Below the pieces are notes generated by a model that searched no databases, had not been told where the DNA came from, and saw only the letters and a program-made list of their open reading frames with translations. From Martinezella tropici (lineage in GTDB: Bacteria; Pseudomonadota; Alphaproteobacteria; Rhizobiales; Rhizobiaceae), in NCBI RefSeq assembly GCF_003287875.1, contig NZ_QMKK01000044.1, forward strand, positions 186,001-250,000: a stretch of 64,000 bases of DNA. Direction: 5' to 3'. The position numbers and the translations under genes are program-made. The stretch's first letter is position 1, and each line of letters opens with the position of its first letter. This document shows positions 10,100 to 18,860 of this stretch, piece by piece.

Positions 10100-10942
10100 A
10101 TGCAAACCCACGAATTCAACCCGTCTTCGGCGATGCCGCTCGAAAGATCTCATGCGGGATTCGAGTTCGATCATGCGCCCAATCCCGCCGACGCCAGACT
10201 GGAAGAAGCCAAGCAGCCCGTCATTCGCGGCTTTATCATTCATCTGGAGCGCGCCCGTGACCGCATGCCCCAGGTCGAGCGGCTTGCAGCCAGACTGCCG
10301 GTGCCAAGCGAGGTCATCGAAGCGGTCGATGGGCGCACTCTGACGGATAGCGCGGTCGAGCGCGTCTATCGCCGCCGACTGCAGAAGCCGTATTATCCCT
10401 TCGAAATGAGCATCGGCGAAATCGCCTGCTTTCTGTCGCATCGCAAAGCATGGGCCGCCATTGTCGAGCAGGGTATCGATGCCGGCCTCGTCTTCGAGGA
10501 CGACGTCGAGATCGATGATGCGTTCCGGGCTGCTTTTGCTGCAGCCAAAGCTTGCCTGAAGCCCGGTTCGTTCATTCGTTTTCCATTCCGCATGGGCAGG
10601 GAGCATGGCAAGTGCGTTCTCTCCGAGGGCGGGACCAATGTCATCCAGCCGATCCGGATCGGTCTCGGCATGGTGGCCCAGCTCGTCAGCCGCGATGCGG
10701 CTATCCGCCTGCTGGAGGCGACATCGGTTTTTGATCGCCCCGTGGATACGACCGTGCAGATGAGCTGGTTGACCCGCGTATCTCCGCTGGCGGTCCTGCC
10801 AGGCGGTGTACACGAGATTTCTCCGCAGCTTGGCGGCAGTACCATCAAAAGCGACAGGACGTTGGCGGAACGGCTTTCCCGAGAGGTGTTGCGGCCACTC
10901 TATCGCGCGAAAATTGCCCTTCGTTCGCGCCGCTTCATCTGA
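10100..10942 (+). CDS. Glycosyltransferase family 25 (LPS-type)
   Basis: 280 residues. After about 40 residues of variable N-terminus comes RGFIIHLERARDRMPQVERL, the usual opening of GT25 (LgtA/LpsA-like beta-glycosyltransferases), then IEAVDGR, EIACFLSHRKAWAAIVEQG, and the metal-binding VFEDDVEID near residue 132. Such enzymes add hexoses to lipooligosaccharide. ATG at 10100 has GAGG upstream. The deacetylase gene begins 11 bases after its stop, so the two are co-transcribed; the GT29-like gene is 119 bases upstream on the same strand. Confidence 0.82.
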   Translation: MQTHEFNPSSAMPLERSHAGFEFDHAPNPADARLEEAKQPVIRGFIIHLERARDRMPQVERLAARLPVPSEVIEAVDGRTLTDSAVERVYRRRLQKPYYPFEMSIGEIACFLSHRKAWAAIVEQGIDAGLVFEDDVEIDDAFRAAFAAAKACLKPGSFIRFPFRMGREHGKCVLSEGGTNVIQPIRIGLGMVAQLVSRDAAIRLLEATSVFDRPVDTTVQMSWLTRVSPLAVLPGGVHEISPQLGGSTIKSDRTLAERLSREVLRPLYRAKIALRSRRFI

Positions 10943-10953
10943 GACGCCATATC

Positions 10954-11655
10954 GTGACCGTTCCAATTCTCGCTTATCATCAGATTGCGGTGCCGCCGTC
11001 GCGCAAGGCGCCGTATAGAAGCATGGTCGTTCATCCCGAAGCCTTCCATCGTCAGATGGAGTGGCTGAAAAGGCTTGGCATTCAGGGCATGACGCTGCGT
11101 GAGGCAATGCCCTACGTCCGGGGAGAAAAATCCGGCAGGGTCGCCGCCATCACCTTCGACGACAGCTATGCCAATGTCTATGAGAATGCATTGCCGGTAT
11201 TGCAGGAGTTCGGCTTCACGGCCACGAATTTCGTGGTGGTGAACCAGATCGGCGGCAGCAATGTCTGGGATACGCCCATCAGTGTGGCGCATGCGCCCTG
11301 CATGTCGGTCGAACAATTGCGCCACTGGCACAGCCTGGGGCACGAGGTAGGATCGCACACGCTCGATCATGTACGCCTCCCGCGATTGCCGATGGAAGAG
11401 GCACGGCGCCAGATCACGCATTCGCGCGAGCTGCTGGAAGACCTGCTCGACGAGGGCATCTCGTCCTTCTGCTTTCCCTATGGTGACGAAACGCCGCTCG
11501 ATCGCGTATTGACCTATGAGGCGGGCTATAGCGCGGCAACGACGACCCGGCGCGGCCGGGCGCGGTCGGCCGACGATCCGTTCGGTTTGCCGAGAGCGAC
11601 CATCCGGCGCAACGACAGCTGGATGCATTTCGTCAAAAAATGCATCCTCGGATAA
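10954..11655 (+). CDS. Polysaccharide deacetylase family protein
   Basis: 233 residues of the NodB-homology/carbohydrate esterase 4 fold. Seen: AYHQIAV near the N-terminus, motif 1 AITFDDSYANV near residue 66 (catalytic and metal Asp), motif 2 SHTLDH near residue 134 (metal His pair), and FCFPYGDETP later. It would remove acetyl groups from an N- or O-acetylated glycan. Starts with GTG 11 bases after the GT25 stop. No signal peptide, so it would act on a cytoplasmic intermediate or be exported by other means. Confidence 0.85.
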   Translation: MTVPILAYHQIAVPPSRKAPYRSMVVHPEAFHRQMEWLKRLGIQGMTLREAMPYVRGEKSGRVAAITFDDSYANVYENALPVLQEFGFTATNFVVVNQIGGSNVWDTPISVAHAPCMSVEQLRHWHSLGHEVGSHTLDHVRLPRLPMEEARRQITHSRELLEDLLDEGISSFCFPYGDETPLDRVLTYEAGYSAATTTRRGRARSADDPFGLPRATIRRNDSWMHFVKKCILG

Positions 11656-11685
11656 CGGGCGGCCGCCAATTCACGGCGGCACCGG

Positions 11686-11955
11686 TCATGGCTGCTTTTC
11701 CGGTGCAGGAGCGCGATCCGCAATGGTCTGCCCATTGTGATCGGTGAGCGTGATGGGGCTGCCGACATGGTTTCTCATCGGCGTGGCCGGTGGCATGAGG
11801 GTCCATGTGAAATAGGCGATCAGGCCACAGACACCGAACAGAAAGACGGTGAGAATGGCCGGAAAGGACCATTCTTTCGTGAACATCGGTGTCTGCGGGT
11901 GAGGCTTGAACGTGGCGCGGCGGCCGGCGGCCGTCTTATTGAGCTGTGTCGGCAT
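11686..11955 (-). CDS. Small membrane protein, function unknown
   Basis: 89 residues with one clear membrane helix (ILTVFLFGVCGLIAYFTWTL at about 34-53), a basic N-terminal tail and a short periplasmic-side tail ending in charged and Pro-rich residues. The ATG at 11955 sits five bases after GGAGG; the ATG just before it is too close to that site. It overlaps the end of a possible 43-residue reading frame on the same strand. No family recognised. It is convergent with the deacetylase gene. Confidence 0.6.
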   Translation of the reverse strand: MPTQLNKTAAGRRATFKPHPQTPMFTKEWSFPAILTVFLFGVCGLIAYFTWTLMPPATPMRNHVGSPITLTDHNGQTIADRAPAPEKQP

Positions 11956-12067
11956 CATTGCCTCCAAAACTAGGCGTCCAGGCAGATTGGGAGCCGAGAT
12001 ATTTCAATGCGACGGCGCACGGGATGCGCACCAACCATTGCCTTGTTGCGAAGACCCGCTTGCGCAT
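11936..12067 (-). CDS. Possible 43-residue basic small protein
   Basis: Reading frame MRKRVFATRQWLVRIP and on for 43 residues, opened by ATG at 12067 with GGAGAGAGATC directly upstream, and ending 20 bases inside the start of the small membrane protein gene in another frame. A good ribosome site and an overlapping stop-start arrangement suggest coupling or a leader peptide. The N-terminal part is strongly basic (five Arg/Lys in the first nine residues). No homologue recognised. It occupies much of the otherwise empty 330 bases between the membrane protein and the amine oxidase. Confidence 0.35.
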   Translation of the reverse strand: MRKRVFATRQWLVRIPCAVALKYLGSQSAWTPSFGGNDADTAQ

Positions 12068-12287
12068 GATCTCTCTCCGTTGTCTGTCTGGATGAAGCAC
12101 GTACGACATTCGCCGTCTCAGCTCAATGCGGCAATTTGGTATGGGCTGCCGTGCCCGTTTACATGCCGCGTCGAGGTCGGCTACAGATGATTGCGGGAGC
12201 TCGCGCTGGCGGATTGGCGGGTCTCCCATCGTTCATCGTCGTGCGTGGCCGGATCGCTCTCCGATGCTTGCGCGCAAAGGAATTGGA

Positions 12288-13550
12288 ATGCCCATCGAGT
12301 CCTGGAAAGGCGGCGAGATCGACGTTGCCGTGATCGGTGCTGGAGCCGCAGGTGTGGGCGCTGCCCGGCAATTGCAGCGGCTTCGTCCGGATCTCTCTAT
12401 CCTGTTGCTGGAAGCCTCCGATCGCGTCGGCGGTCGCGCGCGCACGGTCCATCCGTCCGGTGTGGGTGGAACCGCGCTCGATCTCGGCTGCGGCTGGCTG
12501 CATGGGGCGCGTACCAATGCCTGGACCGGAATCGCCGAAGAAGTCGGCCTGAGCGTCGATCGCACGCCAGCGCCCTGGAGCGATGGCGGGCATCGGCTCG
12601 AGCAAGACGATCCCGGGGTAAAGGCTGCGGGCGCCGCCGTGAACGGATTTTTCGGACGCGCCTATGCTTATGAAGGCGAAGATGATGCGGATCTTTCGAC
12701 CCTGGTGGCACCGGACGATCCTTGGAGTGAACGGATCCATGCCGTCGGCGCGTTCATGACCGGAGGAGAGCTCGACAAGTCCTCGGTGATCGACCTTGGC
12801 CGCTATGATCCCGGTCCTGGCCCGGATTGGCGGGTGCGGCAGGGCTACGGAACGCTGGTTGCGACCTACGGCCTGCCGGTGCCGACCGTCCTTGGCGTCG
12901 AGGTCGGTCACATCGACCATAGCGGCGCCGCCCACATCGTGCTTTCCACGAGCAAGGGCGAGCTGCGGGCAAAGACCGTCATCGTCACCGTCTCCACCAA
13001 TGTCCTGGCGGCCGAACGCATCGCCTTCTGGCCGCATTTGCCGGAGAAGATCGAGGCCGCATCGCGTCTGCCGCTCGGCCTGGCCAACAAGCTTTTCATT
13101 CGCATTGCCGAGCCGGATATGTTTCCGGAGGATACGCATGTCATGGGATCGCAGCACAATCGCCGGACAGGCGCCTACCAGCTGAGGCCGTTCGGCGCGC
13201 CTGTGATCGAAGCCTATTTTGCCGGTGATCTTGCTCTTGATCTGGAACGGCAAGGCATGGAGGCGATGTTTGCTTTTTCGGTGGAACAGCTGAAGCGCGT
13301 CTTCGGCTCGAATGTCGGCGCAACATTGTCGCCCCTTATCAGGTCCGCCTGGGCGGGAGAGCCCTTCGTCGGCGGATCCTATTCCTACGCGACACCCGGT
13401 GCGTCCGATCTCCGTGGGGTATTGGCCGCCGCCCGCGATAATCGGTTGTTCTTTGCCGGGGAAGCCTGTTCGAGGGCGCGATACTCGACGGCGCATGGTG
13501 CCTACGAGACCGGGGCGGCGGCCGCCGAAGCGGTTGCGAAAGCGCTGTGA
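12288..13550 (+). CDS. FAD-dependent amine oxidase family protein
   Basis: 420 residues of the flavin monoamine oxidase/amino-oxidase group. Seen: dinucleotide motif VAVIGAGAAGVGAARQL close to the N-terminus, the FAD segment LLLEASDRVGGRARTV, substrate-side LDLGCGWLHGA, and the C-terminal FAD motif LFFAGEACSRARYSTAHGAYETG. Substrate unknown; polyamines or aromatic amines would fit the family. Start chosen at ATG 12288 with AAAGGAATTGG in front; the frame stays open 54 codons upstream but that part looks non-coding. Confidence 0.85.
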   Translation: MPIESWKGGEIDVAVIGAGAAGVGAARQLQRLRPDLSILLLEASDRVGGRARTVHPSGVGGTALDLGCGWLHGARTNAWTGIAEEVGLSVDRTPAPWSDGGHRLEQDDPGVKAAGAAVNGFFGRAYAYEGEDDADLSTLVAPDDPWSERIHAVGAFMTGGELDKSSVIDLGRYDPGPGPDWRVRQGYGTLVATYGLPVPTVLGVEVGHIDHSGAAHIVLSTSKGELRAKTVIVTVSTNVLAAERIAFWPHLPEKIEAASRLPLGLANKLFIRIAEPDMFPEDTHVMGSQHNRRTGAYQLRPFGAPVIEAYFAGDLALDLERQGMEAMFAFSVEQLKRVFGSNVGATLSPLIRSAWAGEPFVGGSYSYATPGASDLRGVLAAARDNRLFFAGEACSRARYSTAHGAYETGAAAAEAVAKAL

Positions 13551-13741
13551 CGGGAGGTTGGTATGAGGGGCGCGCCGGCTGGGGAAGGGAAATGGCGATT
13601 TGCCTCATAAATTTCTGAAAATCACTCTTAAACTTGCGGAGGAACAGGCGTAAACGCAATCAAATACCACCCGATTTGATTTAAACCATCCTTCGGGAGA
13701 TGGGCGGCGAAAACCGCGATAAAAGAAGCATTGGAGGAGCC

Positions 13742-14839
13742 ATGAGCAACGGCGACACGTTAACCTTCGCCATCGAGAAAAATCCGAATCCTGCAACGGC
13801 CAGCGAGCGTGAAGCGCTGCTGCAAAATCCGGGTTTCGGTCGCATCTTCACCGATCATATGGCGACCATCCGCTATTCGCAGGACCGGGGCTGGCACAGC
13901 GCCAAGATCGAGGCGCGCAAGGCGCTGCCTCTCGATCCGGCGACCGTGGCGCTTCATTATGCGCAGGAAATCTTCGAAGGCATGAAGGCCTACCACCTGC
14001 CCGATGGTGGGGCAGCCCTCTTCCGTCCGAGCGCCAACGCACGGCGTTTCCAGAATTCGGCCGAGCGGCTGGCCATGCCGCGCCTGCCGGAAGAGCTCTT
14101 CGTCGAGTCCGTTCGCGAGCTGGTCAAGATCGATCGCGAATGGATCCCGACTGCGGAAGGTTCGTCGCTCTATCTCCGGCCGTTCCTGATCGGCACGGAA
14201 GTCGCTCTCGGCACAAAGCCGTCGGCAGAATACATCTACTGCGTCATTGCTTCCCCGGTCGCCTCCTTTTTCAAGGGCGGTGGATCGGCCGTCACGCTCT
14301 GGGTCTCGGAGAATTTCACCCGCGCGGCTCCTGGCGGCACGGGTGCGGCCAAGTGCGGCGGCAATTATGCGGCAAGCCTTGCCGCATTGGCCGAAGGTCA
14401 GCGCGAAGGCTGCGACCAGGTCGTCTTCCTCGATGCCGTCGAAAAGCGCTGGATCGAGGAGCTTGGCGGCATGAACGTCTTCTTCGTCTTCGACGATGGA
14501 TCTCTGCAGACGCCGCCGCTGACCGGCACGATCCTGCCGGGCATCACGCGCGATTCGCTGATTAAGCTCGGGCGCGACATGGGCCTGACTGTCCGCGAAG
14601 AGCCCTATTCGATCGAGCAGTGGCAGGCCGATGCCGAGAGCGGGCGCCTGCGCGAATCCTTCGCTTGCGGCACGGCGGCTGTCGTGACGCCGATCGGCAA
14701 GGTCAAGGGCCGCAAACACAGCTTCACCATTGGCGATGGCAATGCCGGCGTGACGACACAGCGCCTGAAGGCCGCGCTGACCGATATCCAGTTCGGCCGG
14801 GCGCCGGATAAGAATGAGTGGCTGGACCGCCTGTTCTAA
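13742..14839 (+). CDS. ilvE: Branched-chain amino acid aminotransferase
   Basis: 365-residue PLP enzyme of fold type IV that makes or breaks Leu, Ile and Val. Seen: HYAQEIFEGMKAYH, RPFLIGTEVALG, the Schiff-base Lys 204 in TGAAKCGGNYAASL, the loop EELGGMNVFFV and the C-terminal AVVTPIGKVKG. The length and GGMNVFF match the larger (eukaryote-like, about 360-residue) BCAT type. ATG at 13742 follows GGAGGAGCC. An inverted repeat (CCGGCGGGA / TCCCGCCGG, 14859-14891) lies just downstream, without a T run. Confidence 0.93.
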   Translation: MSNGDTLTFAIEKNPNPATASEREALLQNPGFGRIFTDHMATIRYSQDRGWHSAKIEARKALPLDPATVALHYAQEIFEGMKAYHLPDGGAALFRPSANARRFQNSAERLAMPRLPEELFVESVRELVKIDREWIPTAEGSSLYLRPFLIGTEVALGTKPSAEYIYCVIASPVASFFKGGGSAVTLWVSENFTRAAPGGTGAAKCGGNYAASLAALAEGQREGCDQVVFLDAVEKRWIEELGGMNVFFVFDDGSLQTPPLTGTILPGITRDSLIKLGRDMGLTVREEPYSIEQWQADAESGRLRESFACGTAAVVTPIGKVKGRKHSFTIGDGNAGVTTQRLKAALTDIQFGRAPDKNEWLDRLF

Positions 14840-14902
14840 GCGGACCATGAACCGATACCCGGCGGGAAAGGCATATGAGCTCTCCCGCCGGCTCTGACAC
14901 AA

Positions 14903-15004
14903 GAACGGTTCAGCTTTTCGTAAAATACCTGAACCGCTCAATCTCTTTGTTTCACGCAATTCCGGACGGAAAACCGCCGCGCACTTTTCCTGGAATTGCT
15001 CCAG
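14903..15004. repeat. Intergenic repeat element, copy 1
   Basis: Contains GCAATTCC at 14956-14963 and its inverse GGAATTGC at 14992-14999, enclosing cggacggaaaaccgc and cacttttcct. The same pattern recurs near 48.6 kb and 60.5 kb. The left half (ggttcagctttt ... gaaccgctc) is shared with the 48.6 kb copy. It sits between ilvE and the next dehydrogenase, whose start is 38 bases after it. Confidence 0.8.
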
Positions 15005-15041
15005 AGATCGCATCGTCACCCGAAACATCGGAGTTGTTGTG

Positions 15042-15965
15042 ATGACCAGCGTCAGCGAACGTCCCGGCGGTGAGCCGGGCGAGGAGATCGGTTTTGTCGG
15101 CCTTGGCGTCATGGGCCAGCCGATGGCTCTCAATCTTGCAAAATCAGGCACTAGGCTGGTGGTCTGGAACCGCTCTGCGGCAGCGGCCGATCCGTTGCGC
15201 GAGGCGAGTGCCGCGGTGGCGGCGAGCGCCGAGGAGGTGTTTGCGCGCACACGCGTCGTCATCCTGATGCTCGTCAACGAAACGGTGCTGGATGAGGTCC
15301 TGCAGCGCGGGACGCCGGGCTTTGCCAAGCTGGTCGCCGGGCATGTCGTGGTTTCGATGGGAAGCAATTCGCCGGGCTATTCGCGTGGTCTTGCCGCTGA
15401 TATTCTTGCCGCCGGCGGGCGCTATGTCGAGGCGCCGGTTTCGGGCTCGCGCAAGCCTGCAGAGACGGCGCAGCTCGTCGCGATGCTCGGCGGCGATCCA
15501 GAGACGGTCGCCGAGGTGCGACCGCTGCTTGCGCCCATGTGCCGCGAAACGATCCTCTGCGGTCCCATCGGCAATGCGCTGCTGATGAAACTGACAGTCA
15601 ATCTCTATCTTTGCACGATGCTGGCGGGGTTGGCCGAGGCGGCGCATTTTGCCGAGAGAAACGGGCTCGATCTCACCACCTTTCAGGCCGCGATCGATTC
15701 CGGTCCCATGGCGAGCGACCTGACGCGCGTGAAAATTCCGAAGCTTATCGCCAGGGATTTTTCAGTGCAGGCCGCAACCGCCGATGCGTTCAACAGCACA
15801 AACATGATCGCCCAGGCGGCGCACGCCGCCGGCATGGCGTCGCCGGTTCTCGATCTCTGCCGCACGCTCTATGGAGAAAGCGTGGACCTCGGCAACGGAC
15901 GGCTCGACATGATGTCTGTGATTGCTGCCATCGAGGCTCGCACATCGGCCCTCGACCGATCCTAG
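15042..15965 (+). CDS. NAD(P)-dependent beta-hydroxyacid dehydrogenase
   Basis: 307 residues of the 3-hydroxyisobutyrate/6-phosphogluconate dehydrogenase-like family. Seen: Rossmann motif GFVGLGVMGQPMALNLAKSG, the substrate-binding APVSGSRKPAETAQLVAMLGG (family motif D/A-A-P-V-S-G-G), and the catalytic lysine region NALLMKLTVNLYL. Glyoxylate/succinic-semialdehyde reductases belong here too, so the substrate is open. ATG at 15042 has GGAG eight bases upstream; a GTG three bases earlier is less likely. Confidence 0.82.
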   Translation: MTSVSERPGGEPGEEIGFVGLGVMGQPMALNLAKSGTRLVVWNRSAAAADPLREASAAVAASAEEVFARTRVVILMLVNETVLDEVLQRGTPGFAKLVAGHVVVSMGSNSPGYSRGLAADILAAGGRYVEAPVSGSRKPAETAQLVAMLGGDPETVAEVRPLLAPMCRETILCGPIGNALLMKLTVNLYLCTMLAGLAEAAHFAERNGLDLTTFQAAIDSGPMASDLTRVKIPKLIARDFSVQAATADAFNSTNMIAQAAHAAGMASPVLDLCRTLYGESVDLGNGRLDMMSVIAAIEARTSALDRS

Positions 15966-16032
15966 GAAAGCGCTGTGCCGGCACCTATGTTGCATTGAGA
16001 CGGAAACAGCCACTGCCGAAAGGAAGACGGAT

Positions 16033-17085
16033 ATGCCGGCTGCTGCGGACCACAATCTCTTTCGCCAACTCGGTTTGAAGCACCCGCTGATCGTTGCGCC
16101 GATGGCGGGCGGTCCCTCATCGGTGGATCTCGTGGCGGCCGCGTCGGCTGCAGGAGCGCTCGGTGCCATGGGAGGCGCCTATTCCAATGCCGCTGCCATC
16201 GAGGCCTTTGCGGATCAGGTGCGCCAGCGAACCGATCGGCCGTTTTCGATCAATCTTTTCATTCCGCATTCGATTCCCGAGGTTGCGGCCGATCGGCTTC
16301 AGCGCGCAGTGGCGGCGACCGCTCGGTACAGAGAGGAACTGGAGCTGCCTTCGCCGCAGCTTGCGGCTCCCTATGAGGAGGATTTCGACGCGCAATTCGA
16401 AGCCGTGTTGCGCGTCAAACCGGCATGTTTCAGCTTCGTCTTCGGTCTGCTCCCCATCGACCATATCCGCGAGGCGAAAAAGGCCGGTATCTCGCTGATC
16501 GGCACGGCGACGACGCTTGAGGAGGCGAGGGCACTGGAAGACAGCGGCGTAGATGCGATCGTGCTGCAGGGCTTCGAAGCGGGCGGGCACCGCGGCATTT
16601 TCGATGCCGGGGCAGCGGATCCGGAAATCGGCATGCGCGATCTCCTGGCGCAATGCGTCGGCACCATTCGCGTGCCGCTGATTGCAGCCGGCGGTATCAT
16701 GACCCCGAGCGATATCCGGGCGGCGCTGCAGGCGGGTGCGCAGGTCGTGCAGATGGGCACGGCCTTCCTTGCCTGCACGGAGGCCGGAACGTCGGCTCCC
16801 TATCGCAAGAAGCTTGTCGAAACATCGGAACGCAGGACGCGCACGACACGCGCCTTTTCGGGCCGCTTTGCGCGCGGGATCGAGAACCGCTTCATGGACG
16901 AGATGGATGGGAAGCCGGACGCCATCCTTGCCTTTCCGGCGCAGAACAAATTCACGCGGGACATACGTGCTGCGTCGACGGCGAAGGGATTGCCGGATTT
17001 CCTGTCTCTCTGGTCGGGAACCGGCAGGGGCGAGCTGTGGCAGGGGAGTGCCGCCGAATTGATCGGTCGTCTTTTCGCAGAGTGA
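16033..17085 (+). CDS. Nitronate monooxygenase family flavoprotein
   Basis: 350 residues of the FMN-dependent NMO/2-nitropropane dioxygenase TIM-barrel family. Seen: LKHPLIVAPMAGGPSSVDL near the N-terminus, VLQGFEAGGHRGIF carrying the catalytic-type His, PLIAAGGIMTPSDIRAAL and AQVVQMGTAFLACTEAG. These enzymes detoxify alkyl nitronates such as propionate-3-nitronate, a plant toxin, which would suit a plant-associated host, but the family also holds enoyl-ACP reductase-like members. Start chosen at ATG 16033 after AGGAAGACGG; the frame is open upstream into the previous gene. Confidence 0.8.
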   Translation: MPAAADHNLFRQLGLKHPLIVAPMAGGPSSVDLVAAASAAGALGAMGGAYSNAAAIEAFADQVRQRTDRPFSINLFIPHSIPEVAADRLQRAVAATARYREELELPSPQLAAPYEEDFDAQFEAVLRVKPACFSFVFGLLPIDHIREAKKAGISLIGTATTLEEARALEDSGVDAIVLQGFEAGGHRGIFDAGAADPEIGMRDLLAQCVGTIRVPLIAAGGIMTPSDIRAALQAGAQVVQMGTAFLACTEAGTSAPYRKKLVETSERRTRTTRAFSGRFARGIENRFMDEMDGKPDAILAFPAQNKFTRDIRAASTAKGLPDFLSLWSGTGRGELWQGSAAELIGRLFAE

Positions 17086-17092
17086 TGCGCTT

Positions 17093-17121
17093 AAAAAGAA
17101 AGGAGCCGGCAAACCGGCTCC
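17093..17121 (-). terminator. Terminator of gapR
   Basis: Read leftward: GGAGCCGG-tttg-CCGGCTCC followed by TTTCTTTTT. A perfect eight-base stem 32 bases after the gapR stop. Confidence 0.85.
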
Positions 17122-17152
17122 CGATCGTCTCGCAAGGCTTATGAAGCCTCGA

Positions 17153-17404
17153 TTATTCCATGCCGAGCGCGGCCATGTAGGTCTGCAGGATGGATTCTTC
17201 TTCCAGACGTTCGTTCGCGTCCTTCTTGCGAAGGCGGATGATGGTGCGGATCGCCTTGGTGTCGTAGCCGCGGCCCTTGGCTTCGCCCATCACGTCCTTG
17301 ATATCGGACTGGATGGCGGCCTTTTCTTCTTCGAGGCGCTCGATGCGCTCGATGAATTGACGCAGTTCCGCCGCGGCCACGTTCTCGACGCTGTTCTCTT
17401 CCAT
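17153..17404 (-). CDS. gapR: GapR (DUF2312), chromosome-structuring DNA-binding protein
   Basis: 83 residues. The family protein of Caulobacter, GapR, binds overtwisted AT-rich DNA ahead of polymerases and stimulates topoisomerases; it is needed for normal growth and cell cycle. Seen: N-terminal coiled-coil LRQFIERIERLEEEKAAI, then DIKDVMGEAKGRGYDTKAI with basic IRLRKKDANERLEEE, and the short C-terminal LQTYMAALG. Length and composition match the family. ATG at 17404 follows AGGAGAAGTGC. Monocistronic with its own terminator; the DUF1244 gene is 172 bases upstream on the same strand. Confidence 0.88.
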   Translation of the reverse strand: MEENSVENVAAAELRQFIERIERLEEEKAAIQSDIKDVMGEAKGRGYDTKAIRTIIRLRKKDANERLEEESILQTYMAALGME

Positions 17405-17576
17405 GCACTTCTCCTAAAGGGTCTCAAAGGGTCGCTTACAGCCGGTCGCAGATGAGATCGGTCGGTCACCGATAGGGGCACATCGCTTCAGGGCTTGCGC
17501 GGGATTTCGAATTCGATCGGGCAGTTGACGTGCCGCGAATGGCGCGCAAGGTCAAGCCGGATTGGTGAAGGGAGCG

Positions 17577-17882
17577 TTAATCTTTTGGCTTGTTCTGCTC
17601 GAAAGCGGCTTTTTGCACAGGAGAGGCTTCTTTCTGATGCAGGTTTTTCCAATCCTCGTAGGACATGCCGTAGATCATTTCCCGGGACTCATCCTTGCTG
17701 ACGGGGAGGCCTGCCTCTTCGGCCGCTTCGCGATACCAGTTGGAGAGGCAGTTGCGGCAGAAACCGGCCAAGTTCATCAGGTCGATGTTCTGAACGTCGC
17801 TGCGTTCGCGTAAGTGCGCCACGAGGCGGCGGAAGGCGGCGGCCTCAAGCTCGGTCTCTTGTTCCTTGGTGAGCGTGGTCAT
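17577..17882 (-). CDS. DUF1244 family protein
   Basis: 101 residues of an alphaproteobacterial family of unknown function with a solved all-alpha structure. Seen: an N-terminal helix ETELEAAAFRRLVAHLRER, then MNLAGFCRNCLSNWYREAA with a CxxC pair, and GMSYEDWKNLHQKEA. The CxxC might bind metal. It follows the N-formylglutamate amidohydrolase gene by 27 bases on the same strand, so the two are probably one transcript. Confidence 0.8.
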   Translation of the reverse strand: MTTLTKEQETELEAAAFRRLVAHLRERSDVQNIDLMNLAGFCRNCLSNWYREAAEEAGLPVSKDESREMIYGMSYEDWKNLHQKEASPVQKAAFEQNKPKD

Positions 17883-17909
17883 CTGTTACTCCTCTGTTCG
17901 CTTGCCGGC

Positions 17910-18704
17910 CTAGATCTCGTAAGGACCGGTGCGCGAAGGATATTGCTTATATTCATGGAGCGCCGGATCGGCGTTTATCTCTGCGAAAATCGGTGCCAGG
18001 CGATCGGCCCATTCGGCAATGCCGGTCTCGTCGCCGATCAGATCCTGCCGGACTTCCAACAGCGCGTGCGGAATGCCCTTCATCATGCAATGGCGGAACA
18101 TCGTGTCGTTGCGCAACGCACCGTCATACGGCTCATTGTCACCAATGACGAGATTGGTATCGGCGCCGAGCTTTGCAAGGAGCGGCGCGACGGCGCGATC
18201 ATCGCTATCCCAGAGCACGCTTGCATGCCAGGGCCGAGGAACACCCTTCCACGCCGGCGTGAAGGAGTGCAGCGACAGGATCAGAGGTGCCTTGCCCGTC
18301 GTTGTGGCCACCGCTGAAATCGTCTCGTCGACGGCTTGATGGTAGGGCCGGTGGAAGGCTTGGATGCGGTAATTCCACTCTTCATTCGTGATCGGGTGAT
18401 TGCCTGGGATGATCGCCCCGTCCGAGATCTTCATGATCAGGGTCGGATCGTCCTCGCCGCGGTTCGGATCGATCAGCAGGCGGGAAAAGCCGCCGAGGAC
18501 GCCAGGCACACCCAACCTCTCGCAGAGATGACGGCACAGGCTTTCGATGCCGATGTCGTAGGCAATGTGGCGGGAGAAGGCGGCTTCCGGCAGGCCGAGG
18601 CTGCCATAGCGCTCAGGTAGATGCCGCATGGCGTGATCGCCAAGAATGACCATGCCTTTGTCACGATTGCCGGATATGATTTCGAATGGTTTGAAGTCGG
18701 TCAT
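17910..18704 (-). CDS. N-formylglutamate amidohydrolase family protein
   Basis: 264 residues of the FGase fold (HutG-like zinc amidohydrolases, COG3931 branch). Seen: FEIISGNRDKGMVILGDHA, DIGIESLCRHLCERL, GGFSRLLIDPNRGEDDP (family motif SRLLIDPNR), and APLILSLHSFTPAW with the metal-side His. The classical substrate is N-formyl-L-glutamate from histidine breakdown, but no hut genes are near, so the actual formyl or acyl amide is uncertain. ATG at 18704. Confidence 0.82.
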   Translation of the reverse strand: MTDFKPFEIISGNRDKGMVILGDHAMRHLPERYGSLGLPEAAFSRHIAYDIGIESLCRHLCERLGVPGVLGGFSRLLIDPNRGEDDPTLIMKISDGAIIPGNHPITNEEWNYRIQAFHRPYHQAVDETISAVATTTGKAPLILSLHSFTPAWKGVPRPWHASVLWDSDDRAVAPLLAKLGADTNLVIGDNEPYDGALRNDTMFRHCMMKGIPHALLEVRQDLIGDETGIAEWADRLAPIFAEINADPALHEYKQYPSRTGPYEI

Positions 18705-18860
18705 GCAGATTGTCGGTTATCGAAATTTTCAACTCTTTGTTTGATTGCATGTGCGGATGGAAGGTGCAAGGTTTGCAGCTTCGACCGGATGAGGAACGGC
18801 GCGGGGCGCCGTCACCATCCCGCGAAGAAAATATAATCGATTAGAGTTGCGTTGACATTC

